DNA of 29,014 bases from a virus: positions 1 to 29,014 of IMG/VR virus record IMGVR_UViG_3300034190_001219. One strand, written 5' to 3'. This document shows, piece by piece, positions 1 to 8,389 of the stretch. Position numbers and translations under genes: made by a program. Below the pieces are notes generated by a model. It searched no databases, was not told the DNA's origin, and was given only the letters and a program-made list of their open reading frames with translations. The first letter of the stretch is position 1. Each line of letters starts with the position of its first letter.

Positions 1-663
1 CGTGATACTGCAGTGCAAACTAATGCAGCTATGGCGAAGCAACTTAAAATACCACAGTCTACTGCTGTTACTTGCGTGAAGCCTAGTGGTACTGTGTCTC
101 AGCTTACTGACGCTGCGTCAGGTATCCATGCACGGCATAACCCATTCTACATTCGTACTGTACGTGGTGACAACAAAGACCCACTCACACAGTTCCTTAT
201 GTCACAGGGTATTCCGGCAGAGCCGGATGTAATGAAGCCAGACAGCACAACAGTATTCAGCTTCCCTATGAAGTCACCCTCTGGTGCAATCACTAGGACA
301 CAGATGAATGCTATTGAGCAGCTTGAGTTATGGCTTACTTATCAAAGATTTTGGTGCGAACATAAGCCTAGCGTAACAATTTCTGTGAAGGAAAACGAAT
401 GGATGAGCGTAGGTGCTTGGGTGTATGAGCATTTTGATGAGGTATCTGGTATCAGCTTCCTGCCATTCAGTGAGCATACATATCAGCAAGCACCTTATCA
501 GGATATTGATGAAGATAAATACAAAGAGTTCTTGACAAAGATGCCAAAGAATGTAGACTGGTCATTGCTGCAAGAGTTTGAGAAAGAGGATACCACTTCA
601 GGTGGACGTGAGTTAGCGTGTACTGCAGGGGTATGTGAAATAGTTGACATCGAAGCAGCGTAG
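1..663 (+). CDS. nrdJ: Class II (adenosylcobalamin-dependent) ribonucleotide reductase, C-terminal part
   Basis: The reading frame is open from the first base (codon 1 is CGT), so the gene starts outside the window and only the last 220 residues are seen. The segment CVKPSGTVSQLTDAASGIHA is characteristic of the monomeric class II ribonucleoside-triphosphate reductase. The C-terminus carries a CxxxxC pair (CTAGVC) about 14 and 9 residues from the end, matching the spacing of the redox-shuttle cysteines that re-reduce the active site in the Lactobacillus enzyme. The enzyme reduces ribonucleotides to deoxyribonucleotides with a B12-derived radical, supplying the phage with DNA precursors independently of oxygen. 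It heads a + strand run of small genes. Family assignment is firm; whether the substrate is NTP or NDP cannot be told from this part. Confidence 0.92.
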   Translation, partial: RDTAVQTNAAMAKQLKIPQSTAVTCVKPSGTVSQLTDAASGIHARHNPFYIRTVRGDNKDPLTQFLMSQGIPAEPDVMKPDSTTVFSFPMKSPSGAITRTQMNAIEQLELWLTYQRFWCEHKPSVTISVKENEWMSVGAWVYEHFDEVSGISFLPFSEHTYQQAPYQDIDEDKYKEFLTKMPKNVDWSLLQEFEKEDTTSGGRELACTAGVCEIVDIEAA

Positions 664-778
664 TGATAAGTTAGTATGGAAACGAGGGGAAGGTTGGGTA
701 CAGTACAATCCCCCTCGTAGTCATCCTAGCTATGAAGAGTGGAAGAAACTTAAAGAGAAGGAGAAAGAGAATGAGTGA
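644..778 (+). CDS. Possible 44-residue protein, TTG start
   Basis: An open frame fills the otherwise empty gap between nrdJ and the next gene. It would start at TTG 644, inside the end of nrdJ, with AGGGG 12 bases upstream, and ends at TGA 776-778, overlapping the next ATG in the arrangement ATGAGTGA that is typical of coupled phage genes. The product is charged and Trp/Tyr containing (KLVWKRGEGWVQYNPP near the N-terminus, then a Lys/Glu-rich helix). No ATG or GTG lies in frame, so the start is the weak point. I do not recognise a family. It may be a real small gene or chance coding potential. Confidence 0.38.
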   Translation: MTSKQRSDKLVWKRGEGWVQYNPPRSHPSYEEWKKLKEKEKENE

Positions 779-995
779 CGAGAACCGAATGATTACCATT
801 GATGGTAAAGAGTATGACTTTGAAGAACTAGAGGATAACCAGAAGGCTATGGTTAATCATGTTGCTTCATTGAACAATAAGATTGCACAGGCTAGGTTTG
901 ACCTAGACCAACTGCAAGTAGCACAGGATGCTTTTAGCAAGATGCTAGTAGCTTCAGTAAACGAAACCTCAGAGGCGCAGCCAGAGGGAGACTAA
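771..995 (+). CDS. DUF6447-like small protein
   Basis: A 74-residue product. I place the start at ATG 771 rather than the in-frame ATG 732: a purine-rich ribosome binding stretch (AAGGAGAAAG) precedes 771, and the protein then begins MSDENRMITIDGKEYDF, which is how this family normally starts. The N-terminal strand-turn ITIDGKEYDFEEL is followed by a long helix of NKIAQARFDLDQLQVAQ type, which probably forms a coiled coil. The family (DUF6447, from memory) is widespread in cyanophages and other marine phages and has no known function. The stop lies 3 bases before the next ATG, so the two are probably co-translated. Confidence 0.72.
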   Translation: MSDENRMITIDGKEYDFEELEDNQKAMVNHVASLNNKIAQARFDLDQLQVAQDAFSKMLVASVNETSEAQPEGD

Positions 996-998
996 CCT

Positions 999-1424
999 AT
1001 GAAGAACTTAGAGCCAAAGATTGAAGACCGCAAGAAGTTTGACATTGACCTAGAGTACGGAAAGGTACGTGAGCAACAGGTAGCTGACATGCTACAAGAC
1101 AAGAAGATTGAGGTGAAGAGTGAAAGAGATGTATGGCAAAAGACTGGCAACATTGCAATCGAATACGAATGCTATGGTAAGCCAAGTGGCATCAACGCTA
1201 CGGAATCAGATTACTGGTTCCACAACCTATGCATTGGTAGTGAGACTTTCGCAACGATTGTATTCGATACTGCCTCACTGAAGCGTATCATTAACAACTT
1301 AGACAACAAACGTGTTGTATCAGGTGGAGACCACAATGCATCAAAAATGTACCTTTTAAACTTACAGAAGCTATTTTCCTCTGATGTAATCAAGGCGTTT
1401 AAGGAGACTAACGATGCGGCGTAA
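999..1424 (+). CDS. PD-(D/E)XK-type nuclease-like protein
   Basis: A 141-residue protein with a GGGAG ribosome binding site 8 bases before ATG 999. The N-terminal helix (LEYGKVREQQVADML) is followed by DKKIEVKSERD, which reads as the acidic residue plus ExK core of the PD-(D/E)XK nuclease fold, and then TGNIAIEYECYGKPSGI and ESDYWF. The pattern EVK...TGN..IEYE..GKPSGI..(T/S)..DYW recurs in small phage proteins annotated as nucleases or resolvase-like, but I have not been able to compare them here. Placement among nucleotide metabolism genes suggests a role in replication, recombination or host DNA breakdown. Its substrate is unknown. The stop overlaps the next gene by 11 bases. Confidence 0.6.
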   Translation: MKNLEPKIEDRKKFDIDLEYGKVREQQVADMLQDKKIEVKSERDVWQKTGNIAIEYECYGKPSGINATESDYWFHNLCIGSETFATIVFDTASLKRIINNLDNKRVVSGGDHNASKMYLLNLQKLFSSDVIKAFKETNDAA

Positions 1425-1650
1425 TGGCCTAAGTAAGTATGATGCTCCACTCAAGATTCAGTTTGAGTGGGGCTATGAAGCCTTTAAAAAAGGTAAGTGT
1501 AGTAAGGCTAAGAAGGGTTTCTTCGCGGCTGACAGCGGCATGGACAGGAATACCATGCAGCATCGTGAGTGGGTACGTGGATGGAATACTGCATTCTACG
1601 ATAACCTTGAGAGGATTACACAGAATGAAAAAGCTAGAGCAGGAAGCTAA
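1414..1650 (+). CDS. Ribosome modulation factor (RMF)-like protein
   Basis: A 78-residue basic protein starting at ATG 1414, inside the end of the nuclease gene, with AAGGAG 7 bases upstream. The segment GYEAFKKGK, a spacer, then HREWVRGWNTAF parallels the pattern of bacterial RMF, in which GYQAGIAGR is followed by RSQWLGGWREAM; the phage version has a longer middle loop and lacks the CPY motif. RMF binds the 30S subunit near the mRNA exit and drives formation of inactive 100S ribosome dimers. A phage version could favour phage translation or stall host ribosomes, but function is inferred only from motif resemblance. It overlaps the mazG-like gene region in another frame. Confidence 0.5.
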   Translation: MRRNGLSKYDAPLKIQFEWGYEAFKKGKCSKAKKGFFAADSGMDRNTMQHREWVRGWNTAFYDNLERITQNEKARAGS

Positions 1651-1672
1651 ACAGTGGATGAAGGAGAAACAA

Positions 1673-1999
1673 ATGAGTGGCATTACAGCAGCACTTTATC
1701 AAAAGAAAGCGTGTAGCACAGCTATCTTTCCAAAAGAAAAAGCCCTTGAGTATATTACTCTTGGGCTTTGTGGTGAGGCTGGAGAGATTGCTAATAAGGC
1801 TAAGAAGCTAATACGTGATGGCGATAACCCAGCTAAACGAGCAGAGATAACTAAAGAGTTAGGTGATGTCTGTTGGTATATTGCGGTATTAGCACAAGAA
1901 CTAGGCGTTAATCTTGGAAAGGTGATGCAAGATAATCTGGAAAAACTTGCCGATAGAAAGTCTAGGGGTATGCTAGGCGGTAGTGGAGATGACAGGTAA
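1673..1999 (+). CDS. mazG: MazG-like nucleotide pyrophosphohydrolase
   Basis: A 108-residue all-helical enzyme from ATG 1673, chosen because AAGGAG stands 6 bases upstream; ATG 1625 in the same frame would add 16 residues and overlap the preceding gene. The two metal-binding helices of the MazG superfamily are clear: EYITLGLCGEAGEIANKAKK (ExxE) and TKELGDVCWYIAVLAQELG (ExxD), followed by the usual C-terminal NLEKLADRKSRGML. These enzymes hydrolyse (d)NTPs or alarmones to monophosphates plus pyrophosphate. Phage versions have been proposed to clean the dNTP pool or to lower ppGpp in starved marine hosts. Next to a ribonucleotide reductase, dNTP pool handling is the simplest reading. It is the last gene of the + block. 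Confidence 0.85.
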   Translation: MSGITAALYQKKACSTAIFPKEKALEYITLGLCGEAGEIANKAKKLIRDGDNPAKRAEITKELGDVCWYIAVLAQELGVNLGKVMQDNLEKLADRKSRGMLGGSGDDR

Positions 2000-2042
2000 T
2001 AAATTTTTTGTCATGATTTGGTTTATATACCTGTTACGAAAG

Positions 2043-2067
2043 AGGGGGCTTAGTTGCCCCCTTTTTT
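2043..2067 (+). terminator. Intrinsic terminator ending the + strand block
   Basis: AGGGGGC (2043-2049), loop TTAGTT, GCCCCCT (2056-2062), then a run of T to 2067. This is a 7-bp GC-rich stem with a U tract in the + direction. It sits between the convergent mazG-like gene and the 1164-residue gene; on the - strand the stem is followed by CTTTCG rather than a T run, so it works mainly for + transcripts. Confidence 0.8.
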
Positions 2068-2068
2068 A

Positions 2069-5000
2069 TTATCTAACTCCTAGTTTTTGATAGAACTTAC
2101 CATAGTCAACAAGCTGTTCATAATCATATGGCTCACCCTCTTCTGGTTTACCAAAGACTTCATGGTACCTACTCAACGCTTTTTTCTGTGCAACAGGATT
2201 AAGTTTGTTAAATGCTACTCGCTGCATTGGGTCGAATCCATATCTGTCTTTACCTGACAGTGCAGAACGAACTTTTACAACATCCATTATATCAGCTTTA
2301 TAGTCTTTGATGACAGAACGTATAAATTCTTTTTGTTCGTCTGGTCCTAAGTCTTTGTATTCTTCACTATTCTTTAGAACAGGTACAATAAAGTCCGTAC
2401 TGTACTCGCCTATCAATGAGTTAATAAGCTGGTCTGCTTCTGGTACGCCTGTCTTTGATGTAAGTATCCTACGACTAATCTTTAACCTAGCCAATTCGTT
2501 TTCAAAAAAGTTACGCCTTTCTTGTTGTAAGATACCAAAGGTCTGGCGAGATATAGGTGTAACCCTACGCAATGGTGCGTCACGGGTGGGTACTTCATAT
2601 ATTTCAGATGCTTTTGTTCCTATAGATTCTGCTAGTTGTTCCTGTAAGTAAAAGTTTCCGGGTACACGTGCTAATGATTTATTGATAATTAAACTAGTTA
2701 TATCATCTGATACATCCATTTGACGTACAATGCGTTCATCATCATCTGCATAAAATGTATTATACATATCCTGACCAAAGGTAAGGGGTATAGTAAATGT
2801 GCTTACTGCATTGGCTACAAAGTTACCACCTATTTTCTTGGCTTTTTCTGTTGCGTCAATGTCATCACTAAATATATCGCCTAAAGCACTATCTAATGCA
2901 TATATACCAAAGCCAGCCCTAAACTGTGTACCGGACAAGGCTTGAATTGCATCTGTGATAAAGCTGCTATCACCCATGATTGGGTCATCATTAAAACCTC
3001 TACGAGCCATCTCTGCTACGAATAAGAAGGGTGCAGCAGGAAAGAATGGACGCATATCAAATGTTGTACCATCATCTTTCTTATATTCATACCAGTTCTC
3101 ACCAGCATTTTCACTAGAACGAAAAGCATAAGCAGCAGAGTACATGGCTATGCCTGTTAGTGCTTTAGCTGTAGCCTCATAGTTTTCTTCATTGCCCGGA
3201 CCAACAAGTTCTGTGATTACACGATTACCAGCTTTGTTCTTGCCCATAAGATATAGAGGCGAGTACTCATACGTAAAACGCATAGCATTTGCAACAAAGC
3301 GGGGAAAAGGTACAAGTGATGTAGTAAGGAATGGATACTTGTGAATACCATTAATCAAACCACGAGTAAACTGTCCTTCAGGGTCTTTCTGGTAGGTAAA
3401 CTCAAGAGCGTCTTTAACCGCCTCGTCAAGCATTTTATTACCTTCCTTGCCACCAAAGATGGTGTTAAACTTACCTTGTTTAATTATCTCAACTAAGTCA
3501 TAATCTTCCGCATTTATGTCAGCAGCTTCTTTACCTTTAGCCCTTAACTTATTAACTTGGTCTACATCCCTCATATATTTTTCGTTTAGCCTACGTTTAA
3601 GTTGACCAGAAAAGGCGGCACGTTTAAATATATTATCTGATATAGTATTTAGAGCGTTTAACTCTTGGCTATAGGCTCTTAGTTTAGTCATCTTAACGCC
3701 CTTACCAGTGGCATCATCAACATCACGTATAGCTTTAAACAAGTTAGCTGCTTTAGAGTGAAAGCCTAATTCAAATATTTTACTTACTGCCTTACTTTCT
3801 TTACCATTCATTACGCCATATAATATAGCAGTAGCATCTTTGTTTGGTACAGCATCACCTAAACCAACTTTAGGGCCAATCTTATCTCCCCGTATCTTAC
3901 GTATTGATGATGTTACACCTCTATCAAAAGACTTCATCACCAAATCAATACCTACACGAGACACACCAGATGCTGTATTACGTATGGTTGTAGCTGTCTG
4001 TGATGTCATGGAAGCAAGACGAACTTGGTCTAACGCACGAATAAAACCTGTCTCTTGCTCTGGCTTTATAGTGGTAAGAGCAGCTTGCACATCTCCATTT
4101 TCCATTTCTTTTGATAGCTTGTCTAATACTTTCTTTCTATCTGCACTAAGCGCAAAAATGTCATTAGCTGCAACTTCATTTAAGTTCTTAAATACTCTAG
4201 CCCCTGCGCCTCTTTGAGCCAATTCACTAGCGGCAGAAGAAGCATCTGCAATGATTAGGTTAGCTAAATCATCAGATGTTATATTATATTTCTTCATTAT
4301 TTCGGGTGCTACGCTTTCACCCAAATCAGCTTCACGTATAACTCTAGCTACAGCTTCTGTTATTCTTTCTCCTTGTTGTGGTCCATTATTAGCCTTGACC
4401 ATAATTTCTGTTACTGCACCAAATATTCTTTTAACTTGTTCTTTAGAAGGTGCAATACGTTGCCAATCAGCCATACCTAGCTTCTCAGCTTCCTCTTGAG
4501 AAAGTTCTTTACCCGCCTTTACTGCATCAGGGGCAAGCGCACGTTTCTTTGCGGCAGGCTTTAATACATCTTCCGGGTCTAGTGATGGCATAGCAGCTTT
4601 AATTGAATCAGCTAACTCTGTGTTATCAGCTAATACTTTAGTGGTTCTCTCTAGTGCCTCTTCATTAGCTTTAAGTACAGCAGCACTAGCTTCACCCACT
4701 AAATCTCCCGTACCCGCTTCAATCTTCTTTGCCAACTTACCCTTAATAAGTCCCGGCACAAAGGCAGCAGGTGCAGCAACACCACTTAAAACCCCTACTG
4801 TAGCAGCTTCGCCTACGCTAAAATCTTTTCTTAGGTCAGCAGCTATTTCAGTTTTCTGTGCAGCTATGTTTTGTAATGAACCTGCAACACCTTCAACGCC
4901 TATTGTTGTAGTAATAGGACGTGCGGCTGCTTGATTAGCAAGAGTTGATAGGGGAGTTTTAAATGCTTGCAGTAAAGTTCTTTTAGTTGCTTCTTTAGCC

Positions 5001-5563
5001 GCTTGTGTAGCAGCTAAACCTGCACCTTTACCTATACCCGGAAGGGCGAGACCAACATATGTTGATGGTGCTGAAGCAAGTCCTGCAGCATAATCTAAAA
5101 TGGTGCTACCTACACCATCAGAAAAGGCGGGAAGTTCGTTAAATGACTGATACAGTAGCCTGTAGTCACTTAATCTTTGTGCTGCTTTTTCGTCATTACG
5201 CTCAGTAGCATCAGCAGCAGCGGCTGACACATAGTTATAGTCACCTGCAGCAGTAAGTTCATTTACATTGAATGAACGAAAGTGCGCAATGTATTCTTCA
5301 ATAGCTTCTTCATCACTAATTTCTGTTTCACCAAGACGGTCTTCAGCAAAACGTCTAGCAGCATCAACAATAGCAGAGTTTTTGTTTGAGTTTTTAGTTG
5401 CCTTTACAGCTTTAACTTCTTCAACTTCTTCTGGTGCAGCACGATTAGCAAAAATAGAACTCTTTTGTTGTTTAGGCTGTTCTACTATTGGTTTTGGTGC
5501 AAGTATTTTTTCTTCCTCTTCCTCTAATGGAAGGGCTGCTCTATTGTCAAAAATACTTCCCAT
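2069..5563 (-). CDS. Large probable internal virion / DNA ejection protein (1164 residues)
   Basis: The last gene of the structural block, with AAGGA 7 bases before its ATG and only one base after the preceding stop. The N-terminus is acidic and disordered and repeats SIFDNRAA (residues 3-10) as SIFANRAA (36-43). An Ala/Gly-rich hydrophobic segment (about 151-186) follows, then a long helical region and a C-terminal part rich in aromatic residues. Size, position after the fibres and pairing with another large helical protein match the internal core or ejection proteins of short-tailed phages (the role of T7 gp14-16), which are expelled into the host envelope to form a DNA conduit. No lysozyme or transglycosylase motif is visible. 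The function is inferred from context; I do not recognise a named family. Confidence 0.6.
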   Translation of the reverse strand: MGSIFDNRAALPLEEEEEKILAPKPIVEQPKQQKSSIFANRAAPEEVEEVKAVKATKNSNKNSAIVDAARRFAEDRLGETEISDEEAIEEYIAHFRSFNVNELTAAGDYNYVSAAAADATERNDEKAAQRLSDYRLLYQSFNELPAFSDGVGSTILDYAAGLASAPSTYVGLALPGIGKGAGLAATQAAKEATKRTLLQAFKTPLSTLANQAAARPITTTIGVEGVAGSLQNIAAQKTEIAADLRKDFSVGEAATVGVLSGVAAPAAFVPGLIKGKLAKKIEAGTGDLVGEASAAVLKANEEALERTTKVLADNTELADSIKAAMPSLDPEDVLKPAAKKRALAPDAVKAGKELSQEEAEKLGMADWQRIAPSKEQVKRIFGAVTEIMVKANNGPQQGERITEAVARVIREADLGESVAPEIMKKYNITSDDLANLIIADASSAASELAQRGAGARVFKNLNEVAANDIFALSADRKKVLDKLSKEMENGDVQAALTTIKPEQETGFIRALDQVRLASMTSQTATTIRNTASGVSRVGIDLVMKSFDRGVTSSIRKIRGDKIGPKVGLGDAVPNKDATAILYGVMNGKESKAVSKIFELGFHSKAANLFKAIRDVDDATGKGVKMTKLRAYSQELNALNTISDNIFKRAAFSGQLKRRLNEKYMRDVDQVNKLRAKGKEAADINAEDYDLVEIIKQGKFNTIFGGKEGNKMLDEAVKDALEFTYQKDPEGQFTRGLINGIHKYPFLTTSLVPFPRFVANAMRFTYEYSPLYLMGKNKAGNRVITELVGPGNEENYEATAKALTGIAMYSAAYAFRSSENAGENWYEYKKDDGTTFDMRPFFPAAPFLFVAEMARRGFNDDPIMGDSSFITDAIQALSGTQFRAGFGIYALDSALGDIFSDDIDATEKAKKIGGNFVANAVSTFTIPLTFGQDMYNTFYADDDERIVRQMDVSDDITSLIINKSLARVPGNFYLQEQLAESIGTKASEIYEVPTRDAPLRRVTPISRQTFGILQQERRNFFENELARLKISRRILTSKTGVPEADQLINSLIGEYSTDFIVPVLKNSEEYKDLGPDEQKEFIRSVIKDYKADIMDVVKVRSALSGKDRYGFDPMQRVAFNKLNPVAQKKALSRYHEVFGKPEEGEPYDYEQLVDYGKFYQKLGVR

Positions 5564-5564
5564 T

Positions 5565-7664
5565 TTAGTTCCTTGCCATCAATCCACTGCGACTTCTATT
5601 ACTTCTTTTTCTAGTAGGTTTGTTTTCTTCTCTACGTTTAGCAATAGCTGCTGTAGCATCTGCGTGTAACTTAGTGGCTTCTTCTTTAGATATGTTAAGT
5701 CGTTTAGCTATGGCACGAATTTCCTTAGAAGCAAAACCACTTGTCTCATCTATAATTTTAACAGCAGTAGCTACATCATCAACAGCGATGGCTTTATCTT
5801 CTTCTGCAGCTTTTTCATAATCAATACCGGGTTCCATAGCAGTGCGAACCATAGTTTCGTCTGTACCTATAGCCGCTTGCATCACCTTTAATTCATCCTC
5901 TAACACTTTCACAAAAGCGGGACTGTATTGTGTTTTAGCTTCTGCTATATCTGCTTTTATTTCTTCTATGGTGTATCCACCCGGACCCTTTTTCTGTGCA
6001 GCAATTGCATCTCTTGCACCTTTTTCACTATCTTCTATAGGGGGTAGTGGAGTTACAACATCTTCAACTGCAAGAGTTGTAGTTTCATCTGATGCAGCGG
6101 TAGCAGGTTCTTTTGCTTCACTTTCATACTTAGATACATCATACCCACGAAAACGTGCTGCAGCTATTGCAGCCACTCTTTCAGCATCATCATCTAGACT
6201 ATCTATGTAATCTTCAACAAGAGGTTGTGCTTTGCTTTTAGCATATGCTGTACCTTCATCATATATTTTTCTATCTTTTTCGTTTAAGTCAGCTATTGCA
6301 TCCTGTTTAGCAGTTCCATCAAGAGCATTTATTAATCTTGAAATCGTTGTAAACCTACCAGAATTAGGCATACCATCTAATATATCGGTATTTCCTGTTA
6401 TTATATTATCTATATTAGATAGACTATCCTTTATCATGCTATTTTTTATTTTAGGGTCTTCTTGAACAATCCCTTCTTGAAATTCTATTTCTTTTTGTGC
6501 TTCATCAAACTCAGGATTTCCCGGTTTATAGGTATCGCGATTGTCTATTTGTTTTCTAGTGTGTTCTTCCTTTAGTTTATTGAGAACTTCAGAGGTAGAT
6601 GGTTCACCTTTAGTGAAACTATTTATTTCTTCTCCCAAAGAATAAAATTCTTTTAGGGCTAAGTCTCTTTCTTCTTTAGACAGAGTAGTATCTCTGGAAC
6701 GTGACCATGCGTCATTCCTATTTAGTTTTTTAATTGCTAATGGGTCAGACCCGTCATCTACAGAGCCTTGCGCTTCTGTTCTGGCTATCTTTCTTTTAGT
6801 AGCTATTATATTACTTTGAATAGCCTTTTTTTGGTCTTCCGGCGCATTTGCATACTGCTGTTCCAAAGCAGATAAACGTACTTTATCATCCCTTGATTTA
6901 GATGCTAAATTAAGTTGTGTATCTAATTTTGTTTGATACTCTGCTCTTTTTGTTTCAGGAATACTTGGATTATTTAATTTTTCAGTATAATACTTAACTT
7001 TTTCAGAAGCATCCTTATCTGACAAATTCCAATCTTCAGAATTAAATACAATTGAAGGTAATGTTACACGCTCTGCCTTTGCCTCTTCGACAATACCAGA
7101 CGCAGCCATCTGTTCCGCTACACTGCTATCAATCTGACCGCGTACATCTTGGTCAAGGCCAATAGCACTAAGGAGCCTACCTGCTCCTGCAGTCATAGTT
7201 TTATCATCAATACCTTTATAATCGGGTAATGTTTTAGGCGCACCTTGATATGCTTTAGCATAGTCACTTACAGTAAATCCTTTTGAAGCAGGAGCATCTA
7301 CTTCAGCACGAGCAAAGAAGCCAGCAGGGTCAATGCCAGATTCATCTCTTTTCTTCCTTAGATTTGCAATAAACTGTTTGTATGCTGTAATGTTACCTTG
7401 GTCTTTTAATAGACTAGCAGCATACTGAGCAGCGCGAGGGTCATCACCAAATAGAGTTTTGCCTTCGTTTAAAGCATCTTCAATTTCCTCTAACTCTTCT
7501 GCACGTTCTTCTTGCTGTTTAAGCGCACGTTTCATCTTTGCTTCTGCAACTTTTTCAACCCTTAAATCAACTTTACGTAAGTCTTCTTTAAGAGCCTCAT
7601 TTGCAGATTTAGCAAAACCTTCAACAAATCCTGTGCCAAAATCACCAAGACCAAACAAACCCAT
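5565..7664 (-). CDS. Probable internal virion protein (699 residues), coiled-coil rich
   Basis: Begins MGLFGLGDFGTGFVEGFAKS, a Gly/Phe-rich amphipathic segment that could contact membrane. A strongly charged coiled coil follows (about 25-70, ending in RALKQQEERAEELEEIEDAL), then a mostly helical, Asp/Glu/Lys-rich body. The ribosome binding site GGAG lies within the last codons of the upstream gene, and the gene's own last codons supply the AAGGA site for the 1164-residue gene, so the three are translationally linked. The C-terminus is basic and ends SRSGLMARN, nearly the same tag as the upstream protein (GLMARRN). I infer a partner of the 1164-residue protein in the virion core; no family with known function is recognised. 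Confidence 0.55.
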   Translation of the reverse strand: MGLFGLGDFGTGFVEGFAKSANEALKEDLRKVDLRVEKVAEAKMKRALKQQEERAEELEEIEDALNEGKTLFGDDPRAAQYAASLLKDQGNITAYKQFIANLRKKRDESGIDPAGFFARAEVDAPASKGFTVSDYAKAYQGAPKTLPDYKGIDDKTMTAGAGRLLSAIGLDQDVRGQIDSSVAEQMAASGIVEEAKAERVTLPSIVFNSEDWNLSDKDASEKVKYYTEKLNNPSIPETKRAEYQTKLDTQLNLASKSRDDKVRLSALEQQYANAPEDQKKAIQSNIIATKRKIARTEAQGSVDDGSDPLAIKKLNRNDAWSRSRDTTLSKEERDLALKEFYSLGEEINSFTKGEPSTSEVLNKLKEEHTRKQIDNRDTYKPGNPEFDEAQKEIEFQEGIVQEDPKIKNSMIKDSLSNIDNIITGNTDILDGMPNSGRFTTISRLINALDGTAKQDAIADLNEKDRKIYDEGTAYAKSKAQPLVEDYIDSLDDDAERVAAIAAARFRGYDVSKYESEAKEPATAASDETTTLAVEDVVTPLPPIEDSEKGARDAIAAQKKGPGGYTIEEIKADIAEAKTQYSPAFVKVLEDELKVMQAAIGTDETMVRTAMEPGIDYEKAAEEDKAIAVDDVATAVKIIDETSGFASKEIRAIAKRLNISKEEATKLHADATAAIAKRREENKPTRKRSNRSRSGLMARN

Positions 7665-7665
7665 A

Positions 7666-8175
7666 TTAGTTTCTCCGTGCCATTAGACCACCTGCACGTT
7701 CGTCAGCAGCGGTTTTCATTTCCTCAATAACCATTTCATTCTCTGGCTCTTCTTCGTTTACATTATCTTCCATCTTTTTAGCGTCTAGCTTCATAACAGC
7801 CTTATCTACTAAAGAACCACGAACTCTATCATCACCTTCTAGTCCTGATGTATATTTAATATTAGCTGTATCAGCAATAAGGCTAATCAATTCTATAAGC
7901 ACAGGTAGCACAAGCATACCTACGTCAACGGTATGTTTGCCTTCCATGACACTAGAGGACTGCATAGCGTTAGCTACTGTAGTAACAGGTACACCCATCT
8001 CTAATACGTCAAGTAATTGTGAAGAAACTTCCTCTGATTCAATACGTGTAACGTAATAGTCAATGGCTTCTTCAACAGTAGACATTTGAGGAGGCTGTTG
8101 CCACGGACGTGAGCCTAGTTCCATTAACATAGACTGACCCGGAATTGGGGCATCAAGCATTACTTCTTCATCCAT
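7666..8175 (-). CDS. Small virion-associated protein ending in GLMARRN (169 residues)
   Basis: The start is placed at ATG 8175 (MDEEVMLDAPIPGQSML) because GAGGAAA stands about 7 bases upstream and the start overlaps the stop of the preceding gene by 8 bases; the frame extends 19 codons further upstream without a good site. Order: a short Pro-rich N-terminus with APIPGQSM and RPWQQPPQM, a helical domain (TVEEAIDYYVTRIESEE), a hydrophobic helix (about residues 84-100, GMLVLPVLIELISLIAD), and an acidic tail closing with AGGLMARRN. I recall similar proteins in marine phages, always next to long virion proteins, but no role is known. The hydrophobic helix could be an interface in the virion or a membrane contact on ejection. 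Confidence 0.6.
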   Translation of the reverse strand: MDEEVMLDAPIPGQSMLMELGSRPWQQPPQMSTVEEAIDYYVTRIESEEVSSQLLDVLEMGVPVTTVANAMQSSSVMEGKHTVDVGMLVLPVLIELISLIADTANIKYTSGLEGDDRVRGSLVDKAVMKLDAKKMEDNVNEEEPENEMVIEEMKTAADERAGGLMARRN

Positions 8176-8389
8176 TGCGGATTTCCTCACGTTTTTTTCG
8201 TATTGACTCAAAGTACAACATAGCAATATCACCAGACTTTAGTTTACCAGCTTTAGGCTCTTTTGTCATCCTTTTTGGTGAACTTAACAGACCTTTATTT
8301 TGTGCGGGAGCAGGACGCTCTTCATTCATAGCATCTGCTGCCCTTGCCATATTAGTGTACATTATTGGTGCAGGATTAGTTATTGGCAC
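8168..8389 (-). CDS. Small basic protein, GTG start (73 residues)
   Basis: Starts at GTG 8389, inside the last codons of the 1050-residue gene, with GGAG about 7 bases upstream, and its stop overlaps the start of the 169-residue gene. This tight overlap on both sides supports it as real. The product begins MPITNPAPIMYTNMARAADA, has a basic middle with NKGLLSSPKRMTKEP, and ends in a Lys/Arg helix (YFESIRKKREEIRNG). There is no recognised domain. The position among virion genes suggests a minor structural or assembly role. Confidence 0.6.
   Translation of the reverse strand: MPITNPAPIMYTNMARAADAMNEERPAPAQNKGLLSSPKRMTKEPKAGKLKSGDIAMLYFESIRKKREEIRNG

Noticed and set aside
732-770. Earlier in-frame ATG for the DUF6447-like gene
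   Set aside because: It would add an Arg/Lys-rich extension lacking family character; ATG 771 has the better ribosome binding site and overlaps the preceding stop.
1439-1672. Long N-terminal extension of the MazG-like protein
   Set aside because: The extra residues overlap the RMF-like gene in another frame and do not look like MazG; ATG 1673 has AAGGAG at 6 bases.
2006-2036. TTGTCA ... TATACC as a promoter on the + strand
   Set aside because: Spacing is only 12 bases and there is no gene downstream on that strand.
2069-7664. Lysozyme or transglycosylase domain in the two large probable ejection proteins
   Set aside because: I looked for catalytic Glu motifs of these enzymes and saw none that stood out.
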